DNA of 64,000 nucleotides, from assembly GCF_000472865.1 (NCBI RefSeq), contig NZ_AXAP01000013.1, positions 97,111 to 161,110 of the forward strand, given 5' to 3'. This DNA is from Bradyrhizobium elkanii WSM2783. GTDB taxonomy: Bacteria; Pseudomonadota; Alphaproteobacteria; Rhizobiales; Xanthobacteraceae. The notes beneath the pieces were generated by a model. It was not told the origin of the DNA. It saw only the letters and a list, made by a program, of their open reading frames with translations, and did not search any database. This document shows, piece by piece, positions 43,721-53,697 of the stretch (positions within the stretch are counted from its first letter, which is position 1; each line of letters begins with the position of its first letter). The translations under genes and the position numbers were made by a program.

Positions 43721-45202
43721 ATGATTCGCATTTCGACGATCTTCATCGCCATCTGCATGGTTCTGGTCGCGGCCTCGCTTGGCCTTGTGCTCTATTCGGT
43801 CGCTGGCATCAGCGGAACCGAATCGGCCATCGTGGCGCTGACCGCGTTGACCTTCATGATCCTCTACAATGCCGTGTCGCTGCGGCTACGCGACCGCTCC
43901 GATGTCGGCGGCCAGATCGCGGACCTCTCCCGCGGCACCGCCGATCTCGCCCGCCAGGTTGCCGAATTCGGCCGGCGGCTCGCCGCCGTCGAGGGCCGCG
44001 TGGTGTCGGCCAATTCCGCCAGCGCGGACCGCATGCAGGCCGTGGTCGGCGAAATCAACGAGCTCGGCAATCTGGTGAAGCAGCTTGCGGCCTCCGTCGC
44101 CAGCCATGAAGACATGCTGGCAACCGCTGCGGGCGCGCCTTCGAGTGGGCGCGCGGCAGAGCCGGAACCGGAGCCACGCGCTACCGATCCAGCTCCGGTA
44201 GCTGGCACCGTGTGGAGGGCCGCAGCTCTGACGACGGCCCCACAGGTTTTCTCAGCGGCGCCGGCACCGGCGGTATCCGCTCCGGCCGAGGCCATCGAGG
44301 CCTCGCGCAGCCAGGGGCAGTTGCTCACCACCATCAAGAATGCGATCGAGGCCAACCGGCTCGACCTGTACCTGCAGCCGATGGTGACGCTGCCGCAGCG
44401 CAAGGTGCGCTACTATGAAGCGGTGACGCGGCTGCGCGACGAGCGCGATCAGATCGTCGCCGCTGACGATTTCATCGGCCCAGCGGAAGCCGGCGGCCTG
44501 ATCGGGCGAATCGACCACATGGTGATGCTGCGCTGTGTGCAGGTGCTGCGCCGGCTGATGGTCCGCAACAAGGATGTCGGCGTGTTCTGCAACGTCTCCG
44601 CAGCGACGCTCGGCAACGCCGTCAATTTCACCCAGTGCCTGGATTTCCTCGAAGCCAATCGGGCGCTGGCCCCATACTTCGTGCTCGAATTCAAGCAGTC
44701 GACCTTCCGCAATCTCGGCCCGACCGAGAGCGAGCATCTCGCCGCGCTGTCGCAGCGCGGCTATCGCTTCTCGATCGACAACGTCGGCGACCTCCGTTTC
44801 GAGCCGCGCGAGCTCGCCGATCGCGGCGTGCGCTTCATCAAGGTGCCGGCGGCATTGTTGCTCGATCCCAGGCAGAGCTCGACCTCGGATATTCACCCCT
44901 CAGATCTGTCCGACCTGCTCGGCCGCTACGGCATCGACCTGATTGCGGAGAAGATCGAAGGCGAGCGCGCCGTCGTCGACCTGCTCGACTACGACGTACG
45001 GTTCGGCCAGGGGTTCCTGTTCGCGCCGCCGCGGCCGTTGCGGCCCGAAGGCGCATCTGCTACCGCCGGGGCCTCGCCGCCCAAGCCGCAGGAAGCCAAT
45101 GGCGCCAATACTCCCGTTCCCCAGAATAGCCCGACCATCGACCCGCCACAGCGGGTTACCGGCAATGCCGCGCTGGCGCGCCGCGTCGTGGGCCCGGGCT
45201 AG
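43721..45202 (+). CDS. membrane-anchored degenerate EAL domain protein
   Basis: 493 residues. Two N-terminal spans (IFIAICMVLVAASLGLVLYS, VALTALTFMILYNAVSLRL), a coiled-coil (~65-140), a Pro/Ala-rich linker, then an EAL-type domain (~205-445). The motif that should read EAL or EVL is YEAVTRLRD, and the DDFG loop that holds metal ligands in active phosphodiesterases is IDNVGDLRFEP, so key acidic residues and the loop are altered; LIAEKIEGE keeps the lysine motif. c-di-GMP hydrolysis is therefore unlikely; binding or protein contact is more likely. The C-terminus is Pro-rich and disordered. Confidence 0.88.
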   Translation: MIRISTIFIAICMVLVAASLGLVLYSVAGISGTESAIVALTALTFMILYNAVSLRLRDRSDVGGQIADLSRGTADLARQVAEFGRRLAAVEGRVVSANSASADRMQAVVGEINELGNLVKQLAASVASHEDMLATAAGAPSSGRAAEPEPEPRATDPAPVAGTVWRAAALTTAPQVFSAAPAPAVSAPAEAIEASRSQGQLLTTIKNAIEANRLDLYLQPMVTLPQRKVRYYEAVTRLRDERDQIVAADDFIGPAEAGGLIGRIDHMVMLRCVQVLRRLMVRNKDVGVFCNVSAATLGNAVNFTQCLDFLEANRALAPYFVLEFKQSTFRNLGPTESEHLAALSQRGYRFSIDNVGDLRFEPRELADRGVRFIKVPAALLLDPRQSSTSDIHPSDLSDLLGRYGIDLIAEKIEGERAVVDLLDYDVRFGQGFLFAPPRPLRPEGASATAGASPPKPQEANGANTPVPQNSPTIDPPQRVTGNAALARRVVGPG

Positions 45203-45244
45203 GGCATGATGCGGTCAGAGCAACGTGTTGCCGCCTCGGAGGTG

Positions 45245-45399
45245 CCCACCTCTCCCACAGGGAGAGGTCGCGCCGAAGGCGCGGGTGAGGGGTTACGCTC
45301 TCTCGTGGGACCTGTACCCCCTCACCGGATTTGCGCTGGACGATGCTTCGCATCGCCAGGAGCAAATCGACCTCTCCCCGCTGGGGAGAGGTGGGAGCC
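45245..45399. repeat. intergenic mosaic repeat, family C
   Basis: CACCTCTCCCACAGGGAGAGGT and GACCTCTCCCCGCTGGGGAGAGGT at the ends, with GGTGAGGGGTTAC ... CCCCTCACC between. Upstream of the HAD gene. Confidence 0.8.
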
Positions 45400-45452
45400 C
45401 GCGGCCACGGCACTCGACACAACAATCACTTCACTCTAGGCAACGCGCGATC

Positions 45453-46307
45453 ATGACCTCACTTCACTTTGTCGAGCGGCTGCGCGATGTCGTTGGCGAC
45501 GTCGACGTGGTGCTCTCCGACGTCTGGGGCGTGGTGCATAACGGGCTCGAGTCGTTTCCCGAGGCCTGCGAGGCGCTGCACACGTTCCGCCAGCGGGGCG
45601 GCACCGTCATCCTGATCACCAACGCGCCGCGGCCGGCCGACTCGGTGCAGCGCCAATTGCGCAAATTGGGCGTGGCCGACGAGACCTATGATGCGATCGT
45701 CTCGTCCGGGGACCTGACCCGGCATTTCGTCGCCGAGCATCCCGGCAAGAAGATCCACTGGGTCGGCCCGGAGCGCGACTCCTCGATCCATCGCGGCCTC
45801 GATGCGCCGCTGACGCCGCTGGAACAGGCCGATTACATCATCTGCACCGGCCTGTTCGATGACGAGACTGAAACTCCGGAAGACTATCGCGCGATGCTGC
45901 TGAAGGCGCGCGAACGCAAGCTTTCACTGATTTGCGCCAATCCCGATATCGTGGTCGAGCGCGGCGACCGGCTGATTTATTGCGCGGGCGCGATCGCCGA
46001 GCTCTATCGCGAGCTTGGCGGCGAAGCGATCTTCTACGGCAAGCCGCACCAGCCGATCTACGAGCGCGCGATGCAACTGGCGGCCGAACGGGCTGGCCAT
46101 CCGGTCGAACTCAATCGCGTGCTGGCGATCGGCGATTCCGTGCGCACCGACATTGCGGGCGCCAAGGGCTTTGGCATCGACTGCCTGTTCGTGACCCGCG
46201 GCATCCATTCCGAAGAGTTCGAAGGCGTCGACCAGCTCGATCCGGCCTCGGTGACGGAGCTGTTCGGCCACCCGCCGAAGGCGCTGATCCGGGAGTTGAG
46301 GTGGTAG
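45453..46307 (+). CDS. TIGR01459 family HAD-IIA hydrolase
   Basis: 284 residues. HAD motif I is VLSDVWGVVHNG, motif II ILITNAP, and motif IV VLAIGDSVRTDIAGAKG; the FYGKPHQPIYERAM segment is typical of the NagD-like IIA subclass. Cytoplasmic phosphatase of unknown substrate; the proximity to ribF in many Rhizobiales has led to a suspected link with flavin metabolism, but that is not shown. ATG 45453 is a good start; the open frame upstream is repeat sequence. Confidence 0.9.
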   Translation: MTSLHFVERLRDVVGDVDVVLSDVWGVVHNGLESFPEACEALHTFRQRGGTVILITNAPRPADSVQRQLRKLGVADETYDAIVSSGDLTRHFVAEHPGKKIHWVGPERDSSIHRGLDAPLTPLEQADYIICTGLFDDETETPEDYRAMLLKARERKLSLICANPDIVVERGDRLIYCAGAIAELYRELGGEAIFYGKPHQPIYERAMQLAAERAGHPVELNRVLAIGDSVRTDIAGAKGFGIDCLFVTRGIHSEEFEGVDQLDPASVTELFGHPPKALIRELRW

Positions 46308-46336
46308 TGAGTTGAGAGGGCGCGCCCTCTCTCCGC

Positions 46337-46425
46337 CGTCGTGGCCGGGCTTGTCCCGGCCATCCACGCGTCTCCGCGCACGCGGCCCAAGAACGTGGAT
46401 GCCCGGGACAAGCCCGGGCATGACG
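46337..46425. repeat. palindromic repeat, family A
   Basis: CGTCGTGGCCGGGCTTGTCC...GACAAGCCCGGGCATGACG with ATCCACG/CGTGGAT inner arms, between the HAD gene and the converging CheY-like gene. Confidence 0.85.
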
Positions 46426-46450
46426 AAACTGATAAAGCGGAGGCTTGGAC

Positions 46451-46846
46451 TTACGCCGTTGCCATGTCCGGGAAGACCGCCTCGATCTTGGTCTTCAGCG
46501 TCGCCGCGTTGAACGGCTTGACGATGTAATTGTTCACGCCAGCCTTCTTGGCCGCGATCACGTTCTCGGTCTTGGATTCCGCCGTGATCATGATGAAGGG
46601 CGTGGTGGCGAGGTTGGGATCGGCGCGGACTTCCTTGAGCAGATCGTAGCCGGTCATCGGCTCCATATTCCAGTCGGAGATCACGAGACCATATTTCTTG
46701 GCGCGCATCTTGTTCAGCGCCGCGGAACCATCGGACGCGTCGTCGATGTTCTCGAAACCGAGCTGTTTCAGAAGATTCCGGATGATGCGGATCATGGTGC
46801 TGTAGTCATCAACCACCAGGACCGACATGGATAAATCAACCGCCAT
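46451..46846 (-). CDS. single-domain CheY-like response regulator
   Basis: 131 residues, receiver domain only. Asp13/Asp14 (VLVVDDYST), phospho-acceptor Asp58 (GLVISDWNMEP), Thr88 (FIMITAES) and Lys110 (NYIVKPFNAA) align with E. coli CheY positions 12/13, 57, 87 and 109. DWNMEPMTGYDLLKE is a close match to chemotaxis CheY. There is no chemotaxis cluster in the window, so it may be a stand-alone motility regulator or a phosphate sink. GGGGAGAAG precedes the ATG at 46846. Divergent from ribF. Confidence 0.92.
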   Translation of the reverse strand: MAVDLSMSVLVVDDYSTMIRIIRNLLKQLGFENIDDASDGSAALNKMRAKKYGLVISDWNMEPMTGYDLLKEVRADPNLATTPFIMITAESKTENVIAAKKAGVNNYIVKPFNAATLKTKIEAVFPDMATA

Positions 46847-47079
46847 CTTCTCTCCCCCAAAACACGCGACTGACGCTTGCAAGAAAAACCGACAGGCCTG
46901 CGCGGCCCGCATTCCTCACCCCAAGCAGTAGCATCAGGCGTTAAACAGCGCGTTAACCGGCCGGGGACGGATTGCATCCGTTTTGACGCGATTTCGCCCG
47001 CTTGACTTCTGTGGGGCCAACAAGCCACCGTCCGCCGGCATCAATCGACCTTAAGAATTCCTGAAGAACGCAAGAAAAA

Positions 47080-48051
47080 ATGACGACCGGTTTTACCGTT
47101 ATTCGCGACAATACCCCGCAGAGCGCGATCCCGAGGGGGGCCGTGGTGGCGATGGGCAATTTTGACGGCGTCCATCTCGGCCACCGCGCCGTAATCGAGG
47201 CCGCCCTGCGAATGGGCGAGGCGCATGGGAAACCTGCGCTGGCGCTGACCTTCGAGCCGCATCCGCGCAGCTTTTTCAGCCCGAACACGCCGCAGTTCCG
47301 CCTGACCAACGAGACCAACAAGCTGCGCCTGCTCGCAGGCACCGGGCTTGCCGGCGCCGTGGTGATGACCTTCGACAAGGGCCGCGCCGGCACCAGCGCG
47401 CAGGATTTCATCCACCATGACCTGATCGAACGGCTCGGCATCAGCGGGATCGCGGTCGGCTACGACTTCCATTTCGGCAAGGGCCGCGTCGGCTCGCCGA
47501 GCCTCCTGGTTGCCGAGGCGCCGCGGCTCGGCATCGAGATCGATGTCCAGGCGCATGTCGATATCGAGGAGCGGCCGGTTTCCTCCAGCGCCATCCGCAT
47601 GGCGCTCGCGGAAGGCCAGATCGCGGACGCCAACGCCATGCTGGGCGGTCCCTGGTTCGTCACCGGCGAGGTGATCCATGGCGAGAAACGTGGCCGCGAT
47701 CTCGGCTATCCCACCGCCAACATCCGCCTCGACAAGAATTGCGGCCTGAAGCACGGCATCTATGCGGTGCGCGTCGGCCGCGGTTCGGAGCGCATCGACG
47801 GCGTCGCCAGCTTCGGCCGCCGCCCGACTTTCGACAATGGCGCGCCATTGCTTGAAGTGTTCCTGTTCGACTTCAAGGGCGATCTCTACGGCAATGTGCT
47901 CGACGTCGCCTTCATCGGCTTCATCCGCGATGAGCTGAAATTCGACAACATTGAAGCGTTGATCCGGCAGATGGACGACGACAGCGCCCGCGCCAGGGCG
48001 CAACTCGCCGCCGCCCCTGAGGCGTTCCCGAAACTCGGAGCGATCGATTGA
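47080..48051 (+). CDS. ribF: bifunctional riboflavin kinase/FAD synthetase
   Basis: 323 residues. Makes FMN and then FAD. Nucleotidyltransferase domain: VVAMGNFDGVHLGHRAVIE, LTFEPHPRSFF and the VSSSAIR site (RPVSSSAIRMALAEGQI). Kinase domain: GEVIHGEKRGRDLGYPTANI and NGAPLLEVFLFDFKGDLYG. Complete at both ends. It overlaps the following acetyltransferase by four bases (TTGA). A second copy of its 3' coding end occurs at 48590-48640. RibH2 of the same pathway is at 21301. Confidence 0.96.
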   Translation: MTTGFTVIRDNTPQSAIPRGAVVAMGNFDGVHLGHRAVIEAALRMGEAHGKPALALTFEPHPRSFFSPNTPQFRLTNETNKLRLLAGTGLAGAVVMTFDKGRAGTSAQDFIHHDLIERLGISGIAVGYDFHFGKGRVGSPSLLVAEAPRLGIEIDVQAHVDIEERPVSSSAIRMALAEGQIADANAMLGGPWFVTGEVIHGEKRGRDLGYPTANIRLDKNCGLKHGIYAVRVGRGSERIDGVASFGRRPTFDNGAPLLEVFLFDFKGDLYGNVLDVAFIGFIRDELKFDNIEALIRQMDDDSARARAQLAAAPEAFPKLGAID

Positions 48052-48599
48052 GCAAGACCGAAAAACAGAAGATGCTGGCGGGCGAATTGTATCGTCCGGG
48101 CGATCCGGAATTGCAGGCTGATGCGGCCGCCAACAAGGCCTGGCTCGCGCGCTACAACGCCGCCCTGGCCGCGCCGGCATCTGAACGGCACGCGCTGCTG
48201 TCGGAACATTTCGGCCATGTCGGCAAGGGCGCCGTGATCCGTCCGCCGTTCTTCTGCGACTATGGCTACAACATCCACGTGGGCGAGGAGGTCTTCCTCA
48301 ATTTCAACTGCGTCATTCTCGACATCGTCGAGGTCGTTATCGGCGACCGCACCCAGATCGGGCCCGCCGTGCAGATCTATGCCGCCGACCATCCGCGCGA
48401 TGCCGAGACCCGGCGCACCGGCCTCGAATTCGGCCGACCGGTGCGGATCGGCCGCGACGTCTGGATCGGAGGCGGTGCCATCATCCTGCCCGGCGTCTCG
48501 ATCGGCGACGACGCCGTAATCGGCGCCGGCAGCGTAGTCACGCGGGACGTCGCCGCAGGCCAGATTGTCACCGGAAACCCGGCCCGGCCGCGTCCGTGA
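48048..48599 (+). CDS. sugar O-acetyltransferase, Maa/NodL family
   Basis: 183 residues from a TTG at 48048 that overlaps the ribF stop. The N-terminal KQKMLAGELYRPGDPEL is the maltose/galactoside acetyltransferase signature; hexapeptide repeats of the left-handed beta helix follow (RPPFFCDYGYNIHVGEEVFL, VRIGRDVWIGGGAIILPG, VSIGDDAVIGAGSVVT). The catalytic His is in YAADHP. NodL of rhizobia belongs here, but no nod genes are near, so a general sugar acetyltransferase is the safer call. The gene sits where I would expect ileS to follow ribF. Confidence 0.9.
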   Translation: MSKTEKQKMLAGELYRPGDPELQADAAANKAWLARYNAALAAPASERHALLSEHFGHVGKGAVIRPPFFCDYGYNIHVGEEVFLNFNCVILDIVEVVIGDRTQIGPAVQIYAADHPRDAETRRTGLEFGRPVRIGRDVWIGGGAIILPGVSIGDDAVIGAGSVVTRDVAAGQIVTGNPARPRP

Positions 48600-48642
48600 T
48601 GAGTTGAAGTTCGGCAATGTCGGTGCGCTGATCCACGAGTCT
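48590..48642 (+). pseudogene. remnant duplicate of the ribF 3' end
   Basis: The segment reads RDELKFGNVGALI in frame, against RDELKFDNIEALI at 47926-47964 in ribF; DNA is alike with mostly third-base differences. It starts at the very end of the acetyltransferase gene and fades within ~15 codons. This looks like the trace of a second, diverged ribF end left by recombination. Confidence 0.55.
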
Positions 48643-48659
48643 AGACGAACGCCACAGGC

Positions 48660-48872
48660 TCACGCGAAGATTCCGTGATCAATTCGCTCGAGCATTTCGC
48701 GGACGACCATCGCGCCCGCTTCATCGTTTAGGAGGTCAGCAGGTTTTCGGCCTGACAGATACATATTGGGCCGTTGCAACCAAACTTCACCCTTTTTTGC
48801 TTCGCCGAAGACCCGATCGACGAGCATTTGGATTTCGAGGGCGGCAACCTTGGCCGGTGGCTCGGTACTCAT
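48660..48872 (-). CDS. short MbcA/ParS/Xre-type antitoxin C-terminal domain protein
   Basis: 70 residues. The segment VFGEAKKGEVWLQRPN, then LSGRKPADLLNDEAGAMVVR and ending in LERIDHGIFA, is the toxin-binding DUF2384 domain of Xre/ParS antitoxins that pair with RES toxins. The usual N-terminal DNA-binding half is missing; the gene starts directly with ~18 residues (STEPPAKVAALEIQMLVDR). GGAGAG precedes the ATG at 48872, so it is probably translated. No RES toxin frame lies on either side. It is either a solitary relic or a small protein of other use. Confidence 0.65.
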   Translation of the reverse strand: MSTEPPAKVAALEIQMLVDRVFGEAKKGEVWLQRPNMYLSGRKPADLLNDEAGAMVVREMLERIDHGIFA

Positions 48873-49123
48873 GAATTCTCTCCAATAATCAATACATTAG
48901 TATCCTCAAAAAAATCCGCAATGATGTCGGCATGGTCCACTCGCCGGCCTTTGCGATTTCCTCCTCCGGCTGCTATGGAAGGCGCCATGTTGATACGGCG
49001 CATCATCGGCATTAGCGGCCCGGCTTCCGCCTGAGCTCTTAAAGGCTCGGCGCGAGACCGGGATTTTCATGTTCCTCCCGCGATAGATCGCTAAACGCGC
49101 CCATCCTAGTCAAACCTGGTCCG

Positions 49124-52123
<3,000 letters not shown>

Positions 52124-52127
52124 AGAT

Positions 52128-52251
52128 CGTCGTCCCCGCGAAAGCGGGGACCCATACCCACCGCTGTGCGTGATGAACTGAAGACGATGACCCAAAGGCT
52201 TTCAAACAACTCCTGCCTGGGGTTATGGGTCCCGGCTTTCGCCGGGACGAC
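52128..52251. repeat. palindromic repeat, family B, between ileS and lspA
   Basis: GTCGTCCCCGCGAAAGCGGG and GGTTATGGGTCCCGGC...GCCGGGACGAC. It begins 4 bases after the ileS stop and ends 18 bases before the lspA start, so any ileS-lspA transcript would carry it. Confidence 0.85.
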
Positions 52252-52269
52252 TGCGGAGCCGGCGACCGC

Positions 52270-52767
52270 ATGACCCCTCCCGTGCGCGCCGGCATCATCG
52301 CGGCGGTCATCACGCTGATCCTCGACCAGGCATCGAAGCTCTGGCTGCTGTTCGTGTTCGACCTCCCCGGGCGCGGGGTGGTGAAGGTGACGCCGTTCTT
52401 CGACCTGGTGCTGGCCTGGAACGTCGGGATCAGCTTCGGCTGGTTCCAGAGCAACAGCCCGGCGGCCCAGCTCGTGCTGATGGCGGTCAAGGCGATCGCC
52501 GTGGTGGCGCTGGCGATCTGGATGGCGTACTCGCGCACCCTGCTTGCGACAATTGCGCTCGGGCTGATCATCGGCGGCGCGATCGGCAACGCCATCGACC
52601 GCTTCGCCTATGGCGCGGTGGTCGATTTCGCCCTGTTTCACATCCAGATCGGGGAAAAAACCCTCAATTGGTACGTCTTTAACCTCGCGGACGTGGCGAT
52701 CGTTGTCGGGGTAGCCGCACTATTGTATGATTCCTTCCTGGGGGTCCCCGCCGCAAAAGCGCCCTGA
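52270..52767 (+). CDS. lspA: signal peptidase II (lipoprotein signal peptidase)
   Basis: 165 residues, four membrane spans. Cleaves the signal peptide of diacylglyceryl-modified prolipoproteins. The two catalytic Asp residues are in GNAIDRFAYGAVVDF and FNLADVAIVVG; LDQASKLW and AWNVGISFGWF are also conserved. ATG 52270 lies right behind the family B repeat with a weak ribosome binding site (GGAGCCGGCGACCGC). Works after Lgt (16525). Confidence 0.96.
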   Translation: MTPPVRAGIIAAVITLILDQASKLWLLFVFDLPGRGVVKVTPFFDLVLAWNVGISFGWFQSNSPAAQLVLMAVKAIAVVALAIWMAYSRTLLATIALGLIIGGAIGNAIDRFAYGAVVDFALFHIQIGEKTLNWYVFNLADVAIVVGVAALLYDSFLGVPAAKAP

Positions 52768-52868
52768 TCGCGGCCGATACGGCTCTGCTAGCGGGTAGGA
52801 TTTCAAGGGCGGAACCGTGCCTAAGCCGGTGATCACCCTAGCGAATTTAAAGAGTGGGGAAGAGCGCG

Positions 52869-53594
52869 ATGCGCCACACTGAAGCCAACGCTCCACAAGC
52901 CGATAGCTCGACTTCCTGGAAAGCGCTGATGCATGGATTGCGGCTCTCCGCGGTCGCCCTCGGCATCGGCCTCGTGATGGCCGCAGGTCCCGTGCGGGCC
53001 GGCGATGACGGGGACGACGAGGATGACAAGACCTTCGAAGAGAAGGTCATCGAAGGCATCATGAAGGGCCTCGGCGGCACCAACATGGAAAACCGCGGCA
53101 TCGACTACCGCGAGCGCTCGCCGCTGGTCGTGCCCCCCAACCTCAACCTGCCCGCGCCGGCGGCTTCCGCCGAGGCCAAGGTGCCGAATTGGCCGAAGGA
53201 TCCCGACGAGGCGCGCCGCAAGGCGGCAATCGCGGCGCGGAAGAACACGAACAAGGATCCGCGCGAAGCCAGCCGCATCCTGACGCCGAGCGAGCTCGCT
53301 CAGAAGAGCGACAAAAAGTCCACCGGCGGCGAGTCGGTCGACCAGCCCGGCGGCAACCCCGGCGCTAACGCGATCCTCTCGCCGGACCAGCTCGGCTATA
53401 AGGGCGGCTTCAGCGGGCTGTTCGGCGGCGCCAAGACGGAGACCGCCCCCTTCAAGGGCGAGCCGAACCGGGAATCCCTGACCCAGCCGCCGCCCGGCTA
53501 CCAGACGCCATCGCCGAACTATGCCTATGGCACCGGGCCGAAGGAATCACTCAACAAGGAATACAACCCGTCGCAGGGCAAGTATGGCGATTAA
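52869..53594 (+). CDS. secreted acidic protein, function unknown
   Basis: 241 residues. A long N-region with a hydrophobic core (LRLSAVALGIGLVMAAGPVRA, ~24-44) suggests export. The mature start is strongly acidic (GDDGDDEDDKTFEEKVIEG). The rest is Pro/Ala/Gly/Asn-rich and mostly disordered, with basic clusters (DEARRKAAIAARKNTNKD) and a repetitive Tyr/Pro C-terminus (PPPGYQTPSPNYAYGTGP). I do not know a family. ATG 52869 follows GTGGGGAAGAGCGCG; a GTG at 52854 is possible. An intrinsic terminator lies 64 bases downstream. Confidence 0.65.
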   Translation: MRHTEANAPQADSSTSWKALMHGLRLSAVALGIGLVMAAGPVRAGDDGDDEDDKTFEEKVIEGIMKGLGGTNMENRGIDYRERSPLVVPPNLNLPAPAASAEAKVPNWPKDPDEARRKAAIAARKNTNKDPREASRILTPSELAQKSDKKSTGGESVDQPGGNPGANAILSPDQLGYKGGFSGLFGGAKTETAPFKGEPNRESLTQPPPGYQTPSPNYAYGTGPKESLNKEYNPSQGKYGD

Positions 53595-53657
53595 TTAATC
53601 TCGTCTCTCGCCTTCGTGACGATAACAGATTTGAGCGCAGCCTATGATGCTGTCATA

Positions 53658-53685
53658 CCCGGAGCAATCTTGCTCCGGGTTTTTT
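53658..53685 (+). terminator. Rho-independent terminator between secreted protein and M16 protease
   Basis: Stem CCCGGAGCA / TGCTCCGGG with a short loop (ATCT) and tail TTTTTT. It ends the transcript of 52869-53594. The T-run ends only 12 bases before the M16 start codon at 53698. Confidence 0.88.
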
Positions 53686-53697
53686 AGATAGGTCCTG

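Noticed and set aside
13543..46425. CRISPR array suspected from many similar short repeats
   Set aside because: Copies are scattered over tens of kilobases, palindromic, variable in length and without regular spacers or cas genes.
46935..46957. CtrA-like site upstream of the CheY-like gene and ribF
   Set aside because: GTTAA and TTAAC are separated by eight bases between TTAA cores, not seven.
48048..48599. Nod-factor acetyltransferase NodL and hence a symbiosis island
   Set aside because: The family match is general; no nod, nif or fix gene is in the window.
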